This document shows, one piece after another, positions 43,532 to 56,308 of a DNA stretch of 64,000 bases. The stretch covers positions 25,055,913 to 25,119,912 of the forward strand of contig CM068547.1 in NCBI GenBank assembly GCA_035048495.1. Reading direction: 5' to 3'. The translations under genes were made by a program, and so were the position numbers. The stretch is from Euptelea pleiosperma. Taxonomy: Eukaryota > Streptophyta > Magnoliopsida > Ranunculales > Eupteleaceae. Each line of letters begins with the position of its first letter. Position 1 is the stretch's first letter. The notes below the pieces were generated by a model. The model did no database searches. It worked only from the letters and a program-made list of their open reading frames with translations, and was not told the DNA's origin.

Positions 43532-44897
43532 AACTGAGCAATGATTAATACTGTAATCTATACTTTGCTTGTTTCGACTTAGAAACCTCTCTACCTATTT
43601 ATCCAAAACCAACCCACTATATCTCGATTTGTGTTTTAAAATCACAAATTATTCACATCTTTAGGGGTTTTTCATCCTTTACATGCATGAATTTGGTGTA
43701 GGGTCTTGCATGTAAGATTTATTAAATTCATGGATCTGTGATCAAATACGAGTGTTTAAGCATTCTTTTTTGAATTTTTTGTGGAAAAATGAAAATTGAA
43801 CAAGGAAACATTAAATGTTAATTATTTTATTTAAATGTGTATGGTTCATATGTGATAGGTCCCATGGTTAGTATTCCACATCCATAGTCTGATAATAATT
43901 TTTTTTACGATTTTTTTTTAAAATTTTTATGATTGAAATTTATTTTAATTACATAATTTGTAAAAGTCATGTTTGTTAAATAAAATGGATTGACCTATAG
44001 AATCCATTGCAATAGAATCATTGGTATGTCTTTGGCTCTTTGCAATTAAAACCCAAGGTTGATCACTTCTCATAATTGTGTACGTTTGATCTTTTTTGTA
44101 GTTGTTATCCATGACCAAATGTTTTGTTCTTTTAATTAATAAATATAGATAGTTGTAACAGTATGATTACTTTAGAGATCATATTTTTAGTATCTAAGTA
44201 CTAAAATAAGTTTTCTTTAATGTATCTCAGCGTATCATAAAATCTTCCAGCACACCCTACAACAGCAATAAGACACGCTGACACATCTCCTAATTTGGGT
44301 GCCGATATGCACACAAGTTCCAATATTTAAACCCTGTCATGTCTATTGAGCGTTGCACCACAATGGAGAAGATCCTCAATGTTAAAATATCATAACTAAA
44401 GAAAATCCCCAACAATACATTGACAAGAGTTTGTATAATCCTAAAAAACCCATGTAACCACTTGATCAATCATAGTCATCCATCTAAAGAAGTCAGCCAA
44501 CCATCTGAAGCAATCTAACCCTTGAGCTATGTCTTAAGCAACCCATTTTTAGCTTACTACAGCTTTCTTAAACAAATGAACACCGATGGCCTTCAATTTG
44601 AGTTCTAAATAACAAACTATATCCTACTTTATGCCTCTAAAATAATTCAAGAAATGAAATGTAGTAACCTGAACTCTAAAATTATTAAACTAATTTTAGT
44701 TGTCCGTCCTTGTCTTCCTTTTATTTCTTCATCAAAATTGAAGGCTTTTTCTATGTCAAGTGAGGATGCTTGACATCAACTATCTTGATTCCACATCTTC
44801 AATTACTCGACTCCTTTATCTTTTAGGATCCTAGTTAGTGGTGCAGTCTCCTCAAGGCACTTATGATATTCTTTTATTGTTTTTTTAGCCTCTAATA
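43532..44897. other. unassigned, AT-rich
   Basis: Some phrases (about 43670-43740) weakly resemble the middle of the GAAATATTTCG hAT-like family. No genes are supported. Confidence 0.35.
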
Positions 44898-46080
44898 CAA
44901 GGTAATAAATTTCGTTTATTTCGCGAAATATTTCCATTTCATGGCAATCAGGTTGGAAAGAATGGGTACAAGCGACAAACTGCAATGTTTTGCAAAATAC
45001 TTCGTTTATGTCAAGGGTACTTTTCATTTCAGAACTACGTATAGAACTGCAGTATTTTGGTGGACATATTTTGACCTGAAGCCTAAAAAACCCTCCAAAC
45101 TGATTTTCTCTTTTGCAAATCTCTTGATATTCATCCAATCTTGAACAAAAAGTGACCACTCCACCTTGCTTTTTTTTGTTGAATTACTCCTCAAATCGGT
45201 CAGTAGAGCGGATTGAAGTGAAATTTGGGGGGGTGTTCAAAGTATCAAGGTAACAAAGAAATCTTTCGATTAAACTCAGAAGTGTTGTAGTTTCTAGTTT
45301 TTTTTTTTTTTTTTTTTTAAGCAGTGTTGTAGTTTCTTGTTAGAAATAGGATTTATAGATGCAAATTCATTAGATATATGATTTGTGCATACATTAAGGA
45401 TTTTTAGGGCAATTTTTTTGAAATTTTGACCCCAATTTCTTTTGTTTTTGCCCCAACCATCTATGGATGTGCATGAATGAATTATATGTAGTATAACTAA
45501 ACTCAATCTATAACTTGGTCGGATTAAAATGTTTTCCTAAAAATTATTTTTTAAATTTTTTGAAAAACTTATTTTAAAAATACAGAAATTAGGCAATGTG
45601 GGTGGGACTAAAAAGTGGATCGCGGTGTAGCGAGAGAAACTTGTTGTGGCATGACGGGGCCCAAATATTATATGTTAATAGTAGACATGATTTGTAAATT
45701 ATACGTAATATTTATTCATTAATTTAAATGGATTATTATTGATTAATTATTTATGTTTTTACTAATTTAAAATATGAAAATTTTTAATTGAAAATATAAA
45801 ATTTTAAAAAATTTGACAAACCCTAATGCATCATCAAATGTATGCATATATGATGTATTGTTTGTTTCTAATTAGTTTAATATTTTAGTATTTCTTTTTA
45901 AAAATGTATATTAAAAAGTTATATAAATATATGTGAATGTAGTAGTTAATAGTCACTATTGTGTGTAGGCATGTGATTTGCATATTGTGTTTTTTTAGGG
46001 TAGTTCGTTTGAAATAGTCTATTCTCGCAAGACTACTAGAACTAGTGCCATAACATCAGGTCGTTCTGGGTCTAGTACTG

Positions 46081-46250
46081 AATTTTTTTTTTTTTTTTGA
46101 TGAGTGTAAACTTTATTAGGAACAAGAAACAACCACCTCGGCTTAGAGAGGTCGAGATGACCTACAAGGCCGAGGAAGGCACAGAAAGAAAGAAAGCCCC
46201 AGACAGAGAAAAAAGGGGGACCGAAGACATCAATCCTTGGAACAGAGAAG
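46081..46250 (-). mobile_element. very short LINE 3' end
   Basis: A T-run (46083-46100) is followed by gatgagtgtaaactttatta and 'tcggcttagagaggtcgagatgacct', as at 4503-4580 in the long LINE. Imperfect flanking repeats ggtctagtactg and ggtctattattg suggest the target duplicate. Confidence 0.72.
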
Positions 46251-46386
46251 GTCTATTATTGTAATTATCTAGGGCATCAATACTCTTAGGGTCCTAGCTA
46301 CGATGGAGATGGTGGAAGTCGAAGGTCTATTGTGTTTGCGACCTCCCTATGTAATGTAAAATTTTATTTTTGATGTAATGTACTTA

Positions 46387-47554
46387 GGGGCCGTTTGGCA
46401 ACACAAAAATAAGTAACTTATTAACTTTTTTAAGCTATAAAGTCAAAAAGATAGTTTGGATGTGACTCACGTTTTAGCTTCCGGGAAGTTAAAAACTAAC
46501 TTAAAAGAGTAGATAAAAATTTTTGCTTTTACTTTTGAGAGAAATTACTTCTCAAAAATTAAAACCTCCCTCGACACTTTCCTCTCGACGAAAATGAGTT
46601 GGTGCCTTTCCCTCTCCCTCTCCCAAGAACCCCAATGGGACGATGAAGGAACAACGATCGTCCAGCGAGGTAAACACTCTCTCTCTCTCTCTCAACACCA
46701 CCATCCCCATCCCCATCTCGCCATCACCTTTAACAATTTGGCCCTTTTTTGTCACTATAATCCATGGATCAACTTCTATTTAACCCAGAAATACCGATCA
46801 GCTATGTTTCGAGTTAGCATGCTACTCTGGTCCCTTCATCACCTCAATCCCTAATATCGTAATCCTCAACAGCAAGGGCTTCTCAGTCATCTTTGTGATG
46901 CGCTTTATTCTTTATGGGAAGTCCCAAGATGAACAATGAGGCCATAGATTGAAAAGATTGGTTGGGTGATTGGTGAAGAACGCTTCGCAAAAGATTTCCT
47001 ACGCTTGCGATGAAGAAATGTCTGAATTGTAGATACCACAAATGGTAGTTCTAATGGTTTTCATGATCAGTGTTTATTAGAATGTATCGTTATACCTTTT
47101 CAATCCGTTAATGAAGGATTGGGAGAATGGGGAGAAGGTATAGTAGATATACTCTGTATTTCCATTCAATTTACAGCAAAGCTTTACCTCATATTCAAGC
47201 TCGTAGATGACAATTATTTCTATGCAGAAGAAAACAACTCTTCCAAAATCTCATGGTTAGGGTTTCATCTTAAACCTATTTGATACAAAAAATGGAGCAT
47301 ATGAGGAATAGGGTTGCAATCCCTATTTTGAATTTTCTTAGAACATACAGTGGGGATGTATGTATTTGATTTTTTCTTAGAACAAAAATTGACTTTTTTT
47401 TGTGTGAAATCAATACCAAACTGACTTTTTGAATTTTTGACTTATAAGTCAGTGTTTGACCAAACTAATTTCTGACTTTTTTGAAAGTCAGAAATCGACT
47501 AATAACTTCTACTATAAGTAGAAGTGCTTCTACTTCTCGTTCCCAAACGGCCCC
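46387..47554. mobile_element. PIF/Harbinger-like non-autonomous element with TTA duplication
   Basis: Ends GGGGCCGTTTGGCAAC and GTTCCCAAACGGCCCC are inverted (12 bp perfect). TTA flanks both sides (46384-46386 and 47555-47557). The interior of 1.17 kb has a gene-like + strand stretch (46594-46853; MSWCLSLSLSQEPQWDDEGT then a CT repeat) but no recognisable transposase. The subterminal regions have AGTCAAAAA/TTTTTGACT-type words. Confidence 0.82.
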
Positions 47555-47799
47555 TTAATGTGGACTGATTTGATGATTATATCGATTTCTGTGTTAGCTG
47601 AAATGCTATCACATACATGCCTCAGTATGTTATAGAACGCGATGTCATTCATTTCCACACTCCATATGGTTGTTTATTATTGGTTGATGGCTGTGAGGGT
47701 TTTTTGCTTTTTTACCAATTCTTAAAGTTTCAATAAAAATTTGCACAATATTGAAATCTATAAAAAAGGTTAACTATAAAGAGTATAATAGTTGGTTTA

Positions 47800-48989
47800 T
47801 TCCTTTTATGTTAAAAATTGGATGCATCATTTATTGTAAATCATGGCACATCTTTGTCCTTTTTTTCCTTCTAATTAGCATAGTAGTAAGACATATTGTG
47901 TGTCTATAATCTAATTGATTACATAGCAAAACAATTAGGTAATATTGCTATGAGCCATTAACACTTATTGCATATATCAAGTTTGTGTAAACCATACTTA
48001 CGTTATGTAACAATAACGCGGACACCTGTGTCCATGTCCGACATCGATACGGGGTGTCTAACACGGCACCTTTAAGAAGTATGGCATGCAGACACGTTCG
48101 TACACATCTATTATAAACTTATTTTAGTTATATTTATTAAATAAAAATAAGGAAGGAAATATATGAAGTAGAAGGAAACATTTTTACATGTCATGTAGCT
48201 ATCCAGGGCATAATATATTAAGTAGATTTATATGGCAAAAGACCTGAATTCCTTAAGGCTTTTGAGAAAAATATATTAGTGAGTGGAAGCTCTTATAAAT
48301 GTGGACGAGGATGATCCATTTGTGTGTCGTCTACAAGGAGAGGGAGCGAAGAAGACTTTGGAAAGACGTTGCTCTCATTACGAAAGCATCGCAATGTGGA
48401 TTTTTTCGTTCTCGATCTGACCATCAAACAACTATAGCTGTGTTTAAAACTTAACAAAGTCTCGCAAGGAAGATGGAACACAACAACCCTCTTTTTAGTA
48501 TGTAATAAAAAATATTAAAATAAAGGGTGACATTGGCATATGTGTCGATACACGTGTGTTGTCATTTCTGACACGGCAAAAAACCCTAAAAGTGTCGTCT
48601 CCTTGTTACATAACACTTAGGAAAGAGTTGTTTTGTTTTATTTAATCTATTACATCTTTTTTTCTTTAGGTATACATTGGTTGGTGTGCTAAATTTATAG
48701 TTTATTATCATTTTATGTGATATGCTGTTTTGTTTTATTTAATCTATTACATCTTTTTTTCTTTAGGTATACATTGGTTGGTGTGCTAAATTTATAGTTT
48801 ATTATCATTTTATGTGATATCTATTCCTTAAAATAACCTGACATAATATCAATTGTTTTTGTCAGTTCGTTTGGCTTTAGGTTGCATCATATTGTCAACA
48901 TTACGGTTTTTCCGTGTTCAGGTATGATTTTTGGTTATTTGATGATGTCAATATGAAGAAGTATTGTCCTATCACATGTTCATATGCAT
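47800..48989. other. unassigned, with a MITE-like inverted repeat and a tandem duplication
   Basis: TATGTAACAA near 48006 and TTGTTACATA near 48612 could be inverted ends of a 0.6 kb element containing GTGTC/GACAC words at both ends. I found no duplicate. At 48630-48726 and 48727-48823 there is a 97-bp tandem duplication. No genes. Confidence 0.45.
48630..48823. repeat. 97-bp tandem duplication
   Basis: Two units, 48630-48726 and 48727-48823, look identical by eye. Each has 'tttctttaggtatacattgg', a splice-acceptor-like sequence, but the following frame is not protein-like. Confidence 0.88.
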
Positions 48990-50326
48990 CACAGAAATAA
49001 ATTTTGGTTTCGAGGTTTATTTCGACTAGCCCAAAAATTGAAATATTTTGACCAGTGTGGAAATAATACATTTTTTTGTGGAAATGTTGGAAATAATGCA
49101 AAAATGATGGACATATTATGGAAAGTTTTGTGGGAAGTTTGAGAAATGATAAAACAAGCATAAAAACACACTCATAAGCTATCAAACCATAATATATATT
49201 ATACAACCATATGTAGTGTAGAAATGAATGACCATAACGGTCTGTAATATGTCGAGGTAGGTATTTGATAGTCAGTCGATGAATTATTTAGTTGGATAAC
49301 TATTATTTAATTGATAATTATATAAAAAGTCATGAATTAACGTATTAACGAATCCTTATTCGCTTACATTAATGCCTTAATATTATGTATAATTTAACAA
49401 AAACTATCTACTACTAACCTATACATTTACTTAAATTTTTGAATATTTAATTTTTTTTAGAAAACATTTAACCCAACTAACTTGTAGAACGGACTAAATT
49501 ATGCAAAATATAATCAATTTATGCACAATCATAGATGTTTAGGATAAAGACCGATGAAATCGGGGTTTTACCCAAATTTAAATTTTCACCCTAAATGAAT
49601 CTAGTGTAAATACATCATAGATTTGATGCATTTACACTTAATCTATCTATTTGTAGCAAGATACGATAGCAGAAATTTTATACTAACATACATTTCGAAT
49701 ATGAAAGAACTCAAACAGGATTCAATTCGTCCTCACGATCAAATCGCGAACCAAGATATCTACTAAGGATTGGTCTTTTTTATAAAAAAAAAAAAATTTG
49801 AAAAGGGGTTAAATGGATCAAATATAGGATTTGTGGTAGTTTTAAGCATGGTTTAAAAAACGGCTGTTATAACGAAAATAACGGCCGTTATAACGGATTC
49901 GGACCTCCCCTGTTACGTTATGTATCGTTATAACGCTTTAAAAATAACCGTCATTATTTTCGTTTTTTTCATTTTTTAAATTTGAAATTTGAAAATTTGA
50001 ATTTCAGTGCCATTATTTCTGTTTTTCCGTTATTTTCCGTTTTTGCCTCTGAGCGTTACAATTCGTTGTAATGGAAAAAACGGTAACGCGCCCAGTCCGT
50101 TATACCGTTATAACGGTCCCTTTTAAACCTTGGTTTTGAGTTCAAATGAGATGTTTCATACCTTAGATTGAAATGTTTACATTCATGTCGACCGAAATAA
50201 TACATATTTTCATTGTCAATTAATCGAAATTTACTGTTCACGCGAAATATTTCGTCTATATATTCTTTCTTATCGGTAACCTAGAAAATAGAAATATTTC
50301 ACAGAATATTTCTATAATTTCGTGAA
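48990..50326. mobile_element. GAAATATTTCG hAT-like family, inverted diverged copy
   Basis: In reverse orientation to 28442-29559: starts CACAGAAATAAATTTTGG, a decayed form of the family end, and finishes near TATAATTTCGTGAAG at 50326 with the last bases lost. Interior matches include 'ataaaacaagcataaaaacacactcataagct' and 'aaatggatcaaatata' (the first is over several words). An AAACGG-family element (49847-50132) is inserted in it. Confidence 0.78.
49847..50132. mobile_element. hAT-like element, AACGG-rich family (copy 2)
   Basis: Ends CATGGTTTAAAAAACGG and CCCTTTTAAACCTTG. Flanks gttttaag (49839-49846) and gttttgag (50133-50140) match at 7 of 8. The interior is made of AACGG/CCGTT words. 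It sits inside a GAAATATTTCG-family copy, so it arrived later. Confidence 0.82.
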
Positions 50327-51147
50327 GAGTCTTAATCATATTATTGATCATTCATGAGCTAAACACATTGGCTTGCAGACAATTTAGAATTTTGGTATTA
50401 TTCAGCAGATTGGTAAGCTGAACGATGATTGAATCATGTCAGTCAATGGCCGATGAGATCGAGCCTTGGCAGGTGGTCACCATCTTTGGAAGGTGATCAA
50501 ACCATGTTTACTCCTGAGTCCTGGCCAATGTAGCTCTTCACGTGGCCAGAATTGACTAAGTTGAAGGAGCTCTTCATGAGACCAATGTAGCTTTTCATCA
50601 GGCCGAAATGCTCTTTGGTAATTGACTGCCTTTTTGCATGGTCGACACCCTAGATCGTCATCAAGCTACCAAATCCACCTTAGTGGATGACCGGTCTACT
50701 CAAGGGGCACATGATGTAACCAATGATGCTTGGGAGCCGACCTGTGTTGGAGTTTTCTTACCATTGCAGTCAGACAACAATTTGTTCGGCTTAATACACC
50801 ATCAAAAACGTCAATGAAGCCGAACTTGAGAATTATATTGCATCGTTGACAGCTACACTCCATCAATGTTTGTCAATGCATCACATTGGGTACCCATTCT
50901 TTGAGGGGTACAAGGTGTTGAATTTTACTGTGTACAACATCAAATGCAATTGGAAGAAAATAAAAAGGAACGGATTTTTGACATTGAGGGAAAGGCCAAG
51001 ATGTCTCGCTATGCGACACTTAACATTCATGCGTAACACTCTATCATTTACCTATCAAAAAAATAAGGAACAAAAAAGAAAAAAAGTAGGAAAAACACTC
51101 AATTGTATCCTAGCCTAAGATTTGTTCAGAAGGTTCTCTTTAACACG
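50327..51147. other. unassigned DNA left of the copia element
   Basis: Long low-similarity sequence with ordinary base composition. An open frame (50846-51118, + strand) has no recognisable features. It ends with the target copy acacg (51143-51147), and the same locus resumes at 60932. Confidence 0.4.
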
Positions 51148-51358
51148 AGTTGAATCTAAGAATTAAGGTTAGGGTTAGGGGTAGGAAGAAGAGAGAAGAG
51201 AGAAGAGAGAAGAAAGGATGCCATGTGATGTTGTCACAATGACTCCATAAATCTTATGTAAAGGGAATTACAAAAAGATAAATATACCCCTCAAGGGGAG
51301 TATTTACCGAGCTACCCCTAATACATGAAATATACGTAGAAATACGTATATGATAACA
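51148..51358 (-). repeat. 3' LTR of the 51148-60931 copia element
   Basis: Pairs with 60731-60931. Flanked by acacg on the outside. Confidence 0.9.
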
Positions 51359-51365
51359 CTTCCCC

Positions 51366-52750
51366 TCAAGTTGATGCATAGATATCTCTCATGCCCAACT
51401 TGCACAAACACTTACGGAGTTGCCAACTAGGAACTCCCTTCGTGAAAACATTTGCAATCTGTTCATCAGTCTTCACAAACGGGGCACACACTGCCCTAGA
51501 GACAATCTTCTCTCTAATGAAGTGCCGGTCCACCTTAATGTGCTTGTCACGATCACGCTGAATGGGATTATGAGCAATGCTGATGGTGGCCTTGTTATCA
51601 CAGTACAGGCACACAGACCCTGAAACTGGGAAACCAATTTCAGCAACCAACACTTTCAACCAGAGCATCTCACACAAGCCATGAACCATTGCCCTGAATT
51701 CGGCCTCTGCACTAGATTTGGCAACAACGGGTTGCGTCTTGCTCCTCCAAGTGACCAGATTGCCCCCAACAAAGGTGCAATATCCTGAAGTAGATCTCCG
51801 ATCATCTTTGGCCCCTACCCAGTCTGCATCGGTATACGCCTCTATACGCATGTGGCCATTTTTCTCAAACAGAAGACCTCTACCAGGAGCTGACTTGAGA
51901 TACCTCAAGATCCGATGTGCTGCCTCTAGATGAACACCTCTGGGTGAGTGCATGTACTGACTGATCATACTCACTGCATAGGCAATGTCTGGTCGAGTCA
52001 GGGAGAGGTAAATCAATCGCCCAACTAGCCTCTGAAAGCTGCCTACATCTTGTAGTAGCTCACCACTGTCATCTGCTAACTAGTGATTATACTTTATAGG
52101 AGTTTCCACTGGCTTAGTACCCAACTTGCTTGAGTCTTGCAACAAGTCTAAGACATACTTCCTTTGAGAGATGAAGATCCCCTGACTGGATCTTGCAACT
52201 TCGATGCCTAGGAAGTATTTGAGAGGTCCTAGATCTTTGGTTTCAAACTCCTCTGCTAGTTTAGCCTCCTCTTCTGCGTCATTCCCTGTGAGAATGATGT
52301 CATCAACATAAACAATGAGGGCAGTGGTGTTCTTCCCTCGATGCTTCACAAATAAGGTGTGATCGGCCTGACTTTGAGTGTAACCCAGCTTCTTCATGAC
52401 TAGGGTGAATCTCTCAAACTATGCCCTTGGAGATTGTTTAAGCCTATAAAGGGCTTTCTTTAGTCGACACACCTTGATACTATTTCCTGGTGGAGTGAAT
52501 CAGGAGGAGGCACCAGATACACTTCTTCATGTAGGTCCCCATGAAGAAATGCATTCTTAACATCCAGCTGATGCAAAGGCCACGCTTGGTTTGCTGCCAA
52601 AGACAACAACACCTTGATGGAGTTCATCTTTGCGACAGGTGCAAAGGTCTCCACATAGTCAATCCCATAGGTCTGGGTGTACCCCTTGGCTACTAATCTC
52701 GCCTTGTGCTTCTCAACTGACCCGTCTGCCTTGTACTTGACTGTGAACAC
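51366..52750 (-). pseudogene. copia reverse transcriptase-RNase H of the 51148 element
   Basis: RT pieces: 52460-52750 ([39 protein letters not shown]) and 52080-52397 ([28 protein letters not shown]). RNase H: 51366-52016 ([51 protein letters not shown]). Two frameshifts and a stop separate them, and a short deletion follows YVDDI (the KLKLQ-type stretch is lost). Confidence 0.88.
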
Positions 52751-53324
52751 CCATCTGCAACCTATAGGTTTCTTGCCTCTTCACAAGTCAACAAGCTCCC
52801 ATGTCCCATTCTTGTCCAGAGCTCTCATTTCCCATATCATAGCAGCTTTCCATCTTGGTTGAGCCAGCCCTTCTGCCATTGAAGAGGGGATAGGAATAGT
52901 GGAGAGAGATGTGACAAATGCTTTATAAGAGGGAGACAAGGCATCATAGGAGACAAAGTGGCTCAGAGGATGCTGAGTGCAGCTTCTGACTCATTTTCGT
53001 AAAGCAATGGGAAGATCAGAAGCATCAGTAGAATGAGAAATGATAGGTATAGAGAGGGAAGAAGGATTACCTTGATCTGAGAATGGTACCATTGGTACTG
53101 GATCAGTTGTGAATTTCTCCCTTCTGCGATAGACGATGAGATCCTTCTGAGCACCAAGAGCACTATCAATCACAGTAGTAGGTGTAGAAGTCTGAGGGCT
53201 CTCAAACTCAAGAGAGGGAGGAGAGAGTAATATAACAGGAAGAGGAACATCACACCTCTCTTCTCTACTAATCTCCCCCTAATGAGAGGTGGAGAAAAAA
53301 GACAGATCTCTCAAAAGGTGACAT

Positions 53325-54059
53325 CTATGGAAACAAACTTCTTCCCTGTGGAAGGATGGTAACATTTATATCCTTTATGAGAATAAGAGTAACCCAGAAA
53401 TACACATTTTCGCGCTTTGGGATCAAGTTTGGTACGATGGGGATCGAGGATGTGTACATAGCATACACACCCAAAGATACAGGAGGGATCGTGAGTAATG
53501 AAGCATTTGGAGTAAGAACCTGTAGAGGGGACTTGAATTTGAGAACACGAGAGGGCATTCTGTTAATCAAATAAGCGGCAGTCAGAACAGCATCCGACCA
53601 ATAGGATTTGGGGACTTTGGAGCTGATCAGAAGAGATCGAGCTACCTCGGTCAGATGTCGCATCTTTCTTTCAGCTACACCATTCTGTTGAGGGGTGTAA
53701 CTGAAAGAATTTTTGTGACAAATCCCATGGTCTAAGAAGTATTGCTGGAGTCCCCATACATATACTCTATCCACCTTGGTCAGAACGAATGACCTTGATG
53801 GAGGCACCATATTGATTTAGGATCATTTTATGAAAACCCTTAAAGATGGCATGAATTTCATCTTTGGTTTTCTTAGGATAAACCCATGTGCACCCAGTAT
53901 AGTCATCAACGAAAGTAACAAAATAGCGGAAGGCAAAAATAGAAATCACAGGGAAGGACCCACATCAGAATGCACGAGATCAAAGGAAACAAAACTTCGA
54001 TTATCTCTTGAAAGATAAGTAGATCGACAGTGTTTCAATAGTTCACATGTCTCACAATC
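53325..54059 (-). pseudogene. copia integrase of the 51148 element
   Basis: 53767-53949 reads FRYFVTFVDDYTGCTWVYPK and KVIRSDQGG. 53325-53810 reads [20 protein letters not shown] and [19 protein letters not shown]. The N-terminal zinc region [13 protein letters not shown] continues across the hAT-like insertion at 54060. Frameshifts split it. Confidence 0.85.
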
Positions 54060-54360
54060 ATGGTTCAAAATTTCAGAATGTTTCGGTTTGTTTCGTAATG
54101 TTTCGGTTTGTTTCACCGAGATAATCCAAAACAATCCAAAAAATAAAATATAAATAAAAAATATGATTTCATGACGTTTCGCAATATTTCGTAATGTTTC
54201 GTAATGTTTCGCAATATTTCGTAATGATTCGGAAATGTTTCGAAAATTTTGTTTTTTCACCATTTTTTTAATGTTTCGTGAATGTTTCGTTTCGTTTCGG
54301 AGTTTGTCTCGGTTTTTCACTTGACCGAGATATTACTCCAAAACGAAATTTTGAACTTTG
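54060..54360. mobile_element. TTTCG-rich hAT-like element in copia integrase (301 bp)
   Basis: Ends CATGGTTCAAAATTTCAG and CGAAATTTTGAACTTTG. Perfect 8-bp duplicates ctcacaat lie at 54052-54059 and 54361-54368. The interior is an array of 'gtaatgtttcg' words. Removing it and one duplicate restores the integrase zinc-finger text CET-C. Confidence 0.92.
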
Positions 54361-54367
54361 CTCACAA

Positions 54368-55997
54368 TGCAAGTCAGATAACAAAACAGAAGTAAATAAA
54401 GCTGGAAATAACAGTTTGAGGTACGGAAAAAAGACATGCCCCAGACGGGCATGCCAACATAAAACAAAATCCATCCTACTCCTACTACTACTACTACTAG
54501 AAGACTGTAGTACTGTGAGCTCAGAAGGCCGTCCATCAAGAAGATATAGCCCATCAGCTTCATGTCCAGTGCCAATTGTCCTCATCGTCTTGTGGTCCTA
54601 AAAGACACAGTATGAAGGAAAGAAAGTCACACTGCAGTTCAAGGATTTAGTAAGAGCGCCAACAGATAATAGGTTAGATGTGAAATTTGGGACACGTGAA
54701 ATGGATGTAAGTGGAAGCTGGGGAGAGGGGAGAATGGCCCCTTTCCCAGAGACAAGATAATGTACCATCTGCAGTTGTAACCTTATCGTGGCCAAAACAA
54801 ATGGAATAACTAGAAAATAAAGAAGACATACCCACTATATGCTCCGAAGCCCCTGAATCAATGATCCATGGAGGACTGGGAGGGGGGATGGACACATGAT
54901 GGGCAGATTTGATGATACCTGGGGCTGAGCAAATGAGGACGTGGCAGAAAGACCATCCAGCTGCGAAAGCAAGCGTCGAAGCCTTGCAAGCTCGGAAGCA
55001 GCCAAAGGATCCATAGAAGCTTGTGAAGAAGAATGCTGGAGAGACTGGCCCTAAGAGGGTTCTAAGGTGTCCATGCTAGCTGAATGCGCACCAGAAGATC
55101 CTGACTGACTAGTGCGAGGAGCAGAAGATTGGGGGCGACCATGCAGCTTCCAGCAAGTAGCACGCGCATGTCCAAGGCGACCACAGAAGCCACACTTGGG
55201 CCTCTCCTTGGAGGAGGAAGATCGGCTAGCTGAAGGTGCAGAGATCTGAGGGGATCGATTCCCCTGAAGCTGTTGTGGCTGAGAAGCAGATGCAAAGGCA
55301 GGCTGAGAAGCAGATGCAAAAGTAGGGGCAGGTGAAGAGGTGACACGCGTTGATCGCTCGTGAACAGGAAACTTATCCCGAGTAGATAGTCGACGGCTCT
55401 CTCTCTCTGGAGATATGAGTAGACCTCGCTGAGAATAGGTAGAGGAGCTCGGCTGCTAAGAATCTAAACCCTGGCCAACTCATATGAAGGATTGAGTCCA
55501 GAGAGAACTGAAAAATCCTACCCTCTTCAACGTGCTTCTGGTATGTGACTACTTCATCTGGAGTACGAGGATGATAGGAGTAGTAGTAGTCTAACTCCTC
55601 CCACATACTCCGCAGAGTCGCAAAGTAGTCTGAGAGGGACTTGTCTCCCTGACGAAGGCGGGAGATGCTTTGCTTCAACTGGTAAGCTCTACCAATGTTT
55701 TGCTGCTGTGAGTAGGTCTTCTTTGTAGTCTCCCAAACATCTTGGGCGGTGCGCATGAAGAGAAAACCCCGACTGATGTGAGGTTCCATAGAGTTGACAA
55801 GCCAAGACTGAACCGTGAGGTTTTCAGTTTCCCATTTATCAAACATAGGATCATCTTCCGTGGGCTCTTTGGTCCGCCCTGTACAATGGCTCATCTTCCC
55901 ACAGCCTCCAATGAACAACCGTGTTGCTCTAGCCTACTCCAGATAGTTAGTGCCATTGAGTTTAACAGATGTAATCTGTAACCCGGGGTTCTCATAC
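54368..55997 (-). pseudogene. copia gag-protease of the 51148 element, main part
   Basis: The minus strand from 55997 reads [20 protein letters not shown], the gag core with a stop (55373-55918 is open: FDKWETENLTVQSWLVNSME onward), a zinc knuckle C-G-F-C..H..C (about 55195-55150), the protease [16 protein letters not shown] (54674-54895) and a GAG-pre-integrase region. Several stops are present. The first residues of gag lie at 59949-60038 beyond the 3.9 kb insertion. Confidence 0.85.
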
Positions 55998-56239
55998 ATC
56001 ACAGGCAAGGTTTAAAATATCGGAATGTTTCATACGAAACATTTCAGATTTTAGCACAACCGAAACGAAACATGCATAAATTCGTTTGTTTCGTCTCGTT
56101 TTGTATTGTCTCGCCGAGAAAATCCGAAACAAAGCGCAACATTGGATTGTCTCGCGGAGACAATCCGAAACAAAGCGAAACATTAAAAAAAAAAAATACA
56201 CAAAGCAACGAACAATAAAAAGGGTTTGGATGCTCTTAC

Positions 56240-56308
56240 CTGTGCACGTAGATTGCCTTCATCATTCTTGCCCTTTTTAAAGCAATCCAAGCCCCCCAAG
56301 CTGGACAT
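56240..56308 (-). pseudogene. gene-like exon fragment inside the 3.9 kb element
   Basis: On the minus strand an ATG at 56306-56308 opens 23 codons, MSSLGGLDCFKKGKNDEGNL plus RAQ, ending at a good donor cag|gtaaga (56239). About 45 bp upstream on that strand is a pyrimidine-rich acceptor-like ttttctttttcag (near 56355), and before it a CT-rich leader-like region to about 56530. This is the layout of a plant 5' leader intron followed by a first coding exon. I do not recognise the protein. It is most likely a captured host gene fragment. Confidence 0.5.

Larger units (their letters stand above)
44898..47800. mobile_element. diverged copy of the GAAATATTTCG hAT-like family, split by later insertions
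   Basis: The left end CAAGGTAATAAATTTCG at 44898 and the segment 44905-44945 match the family start. 45335-45530 and 47640-47690 match interior parts (for example 'gtcattcatttccacactccatatggttg'). The middle is interrupted by a LINE tail (46081-46250) and a Harbinger-like element (46387-47554). No right terminus could be fixed, so the extent is approximate. Confidence 0.5.

Noticed and set aside
46594..46853. 86-residue frame as an independent gene
   Set aside because: It lies wholly within the Harbinger-like element, contains a CT microsatellite and has no recognisable domain. Kept only as a gene-like interior.
48660..48823. ALG12 exon 6 after the pyrimidine-AG at about 48668
   Set aside because: The following bases do not encode the expected R-L-V-L-G-type sequence and hit stops quickly. 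No other part of 39239-64000 fits.
50846..51118. A 90-residue + strand frame as a host gene
   Set aside because: No conserved features and no supporting splice or promoter signals.
51160..51182. Interstitial telomere repeat (TTAGGG-like words; also at 21345 and 60745)
   Set aside because: They are two or three imperfect units always at the same place in copia LTRs, so they are part of the LTR and not telomere remnants.
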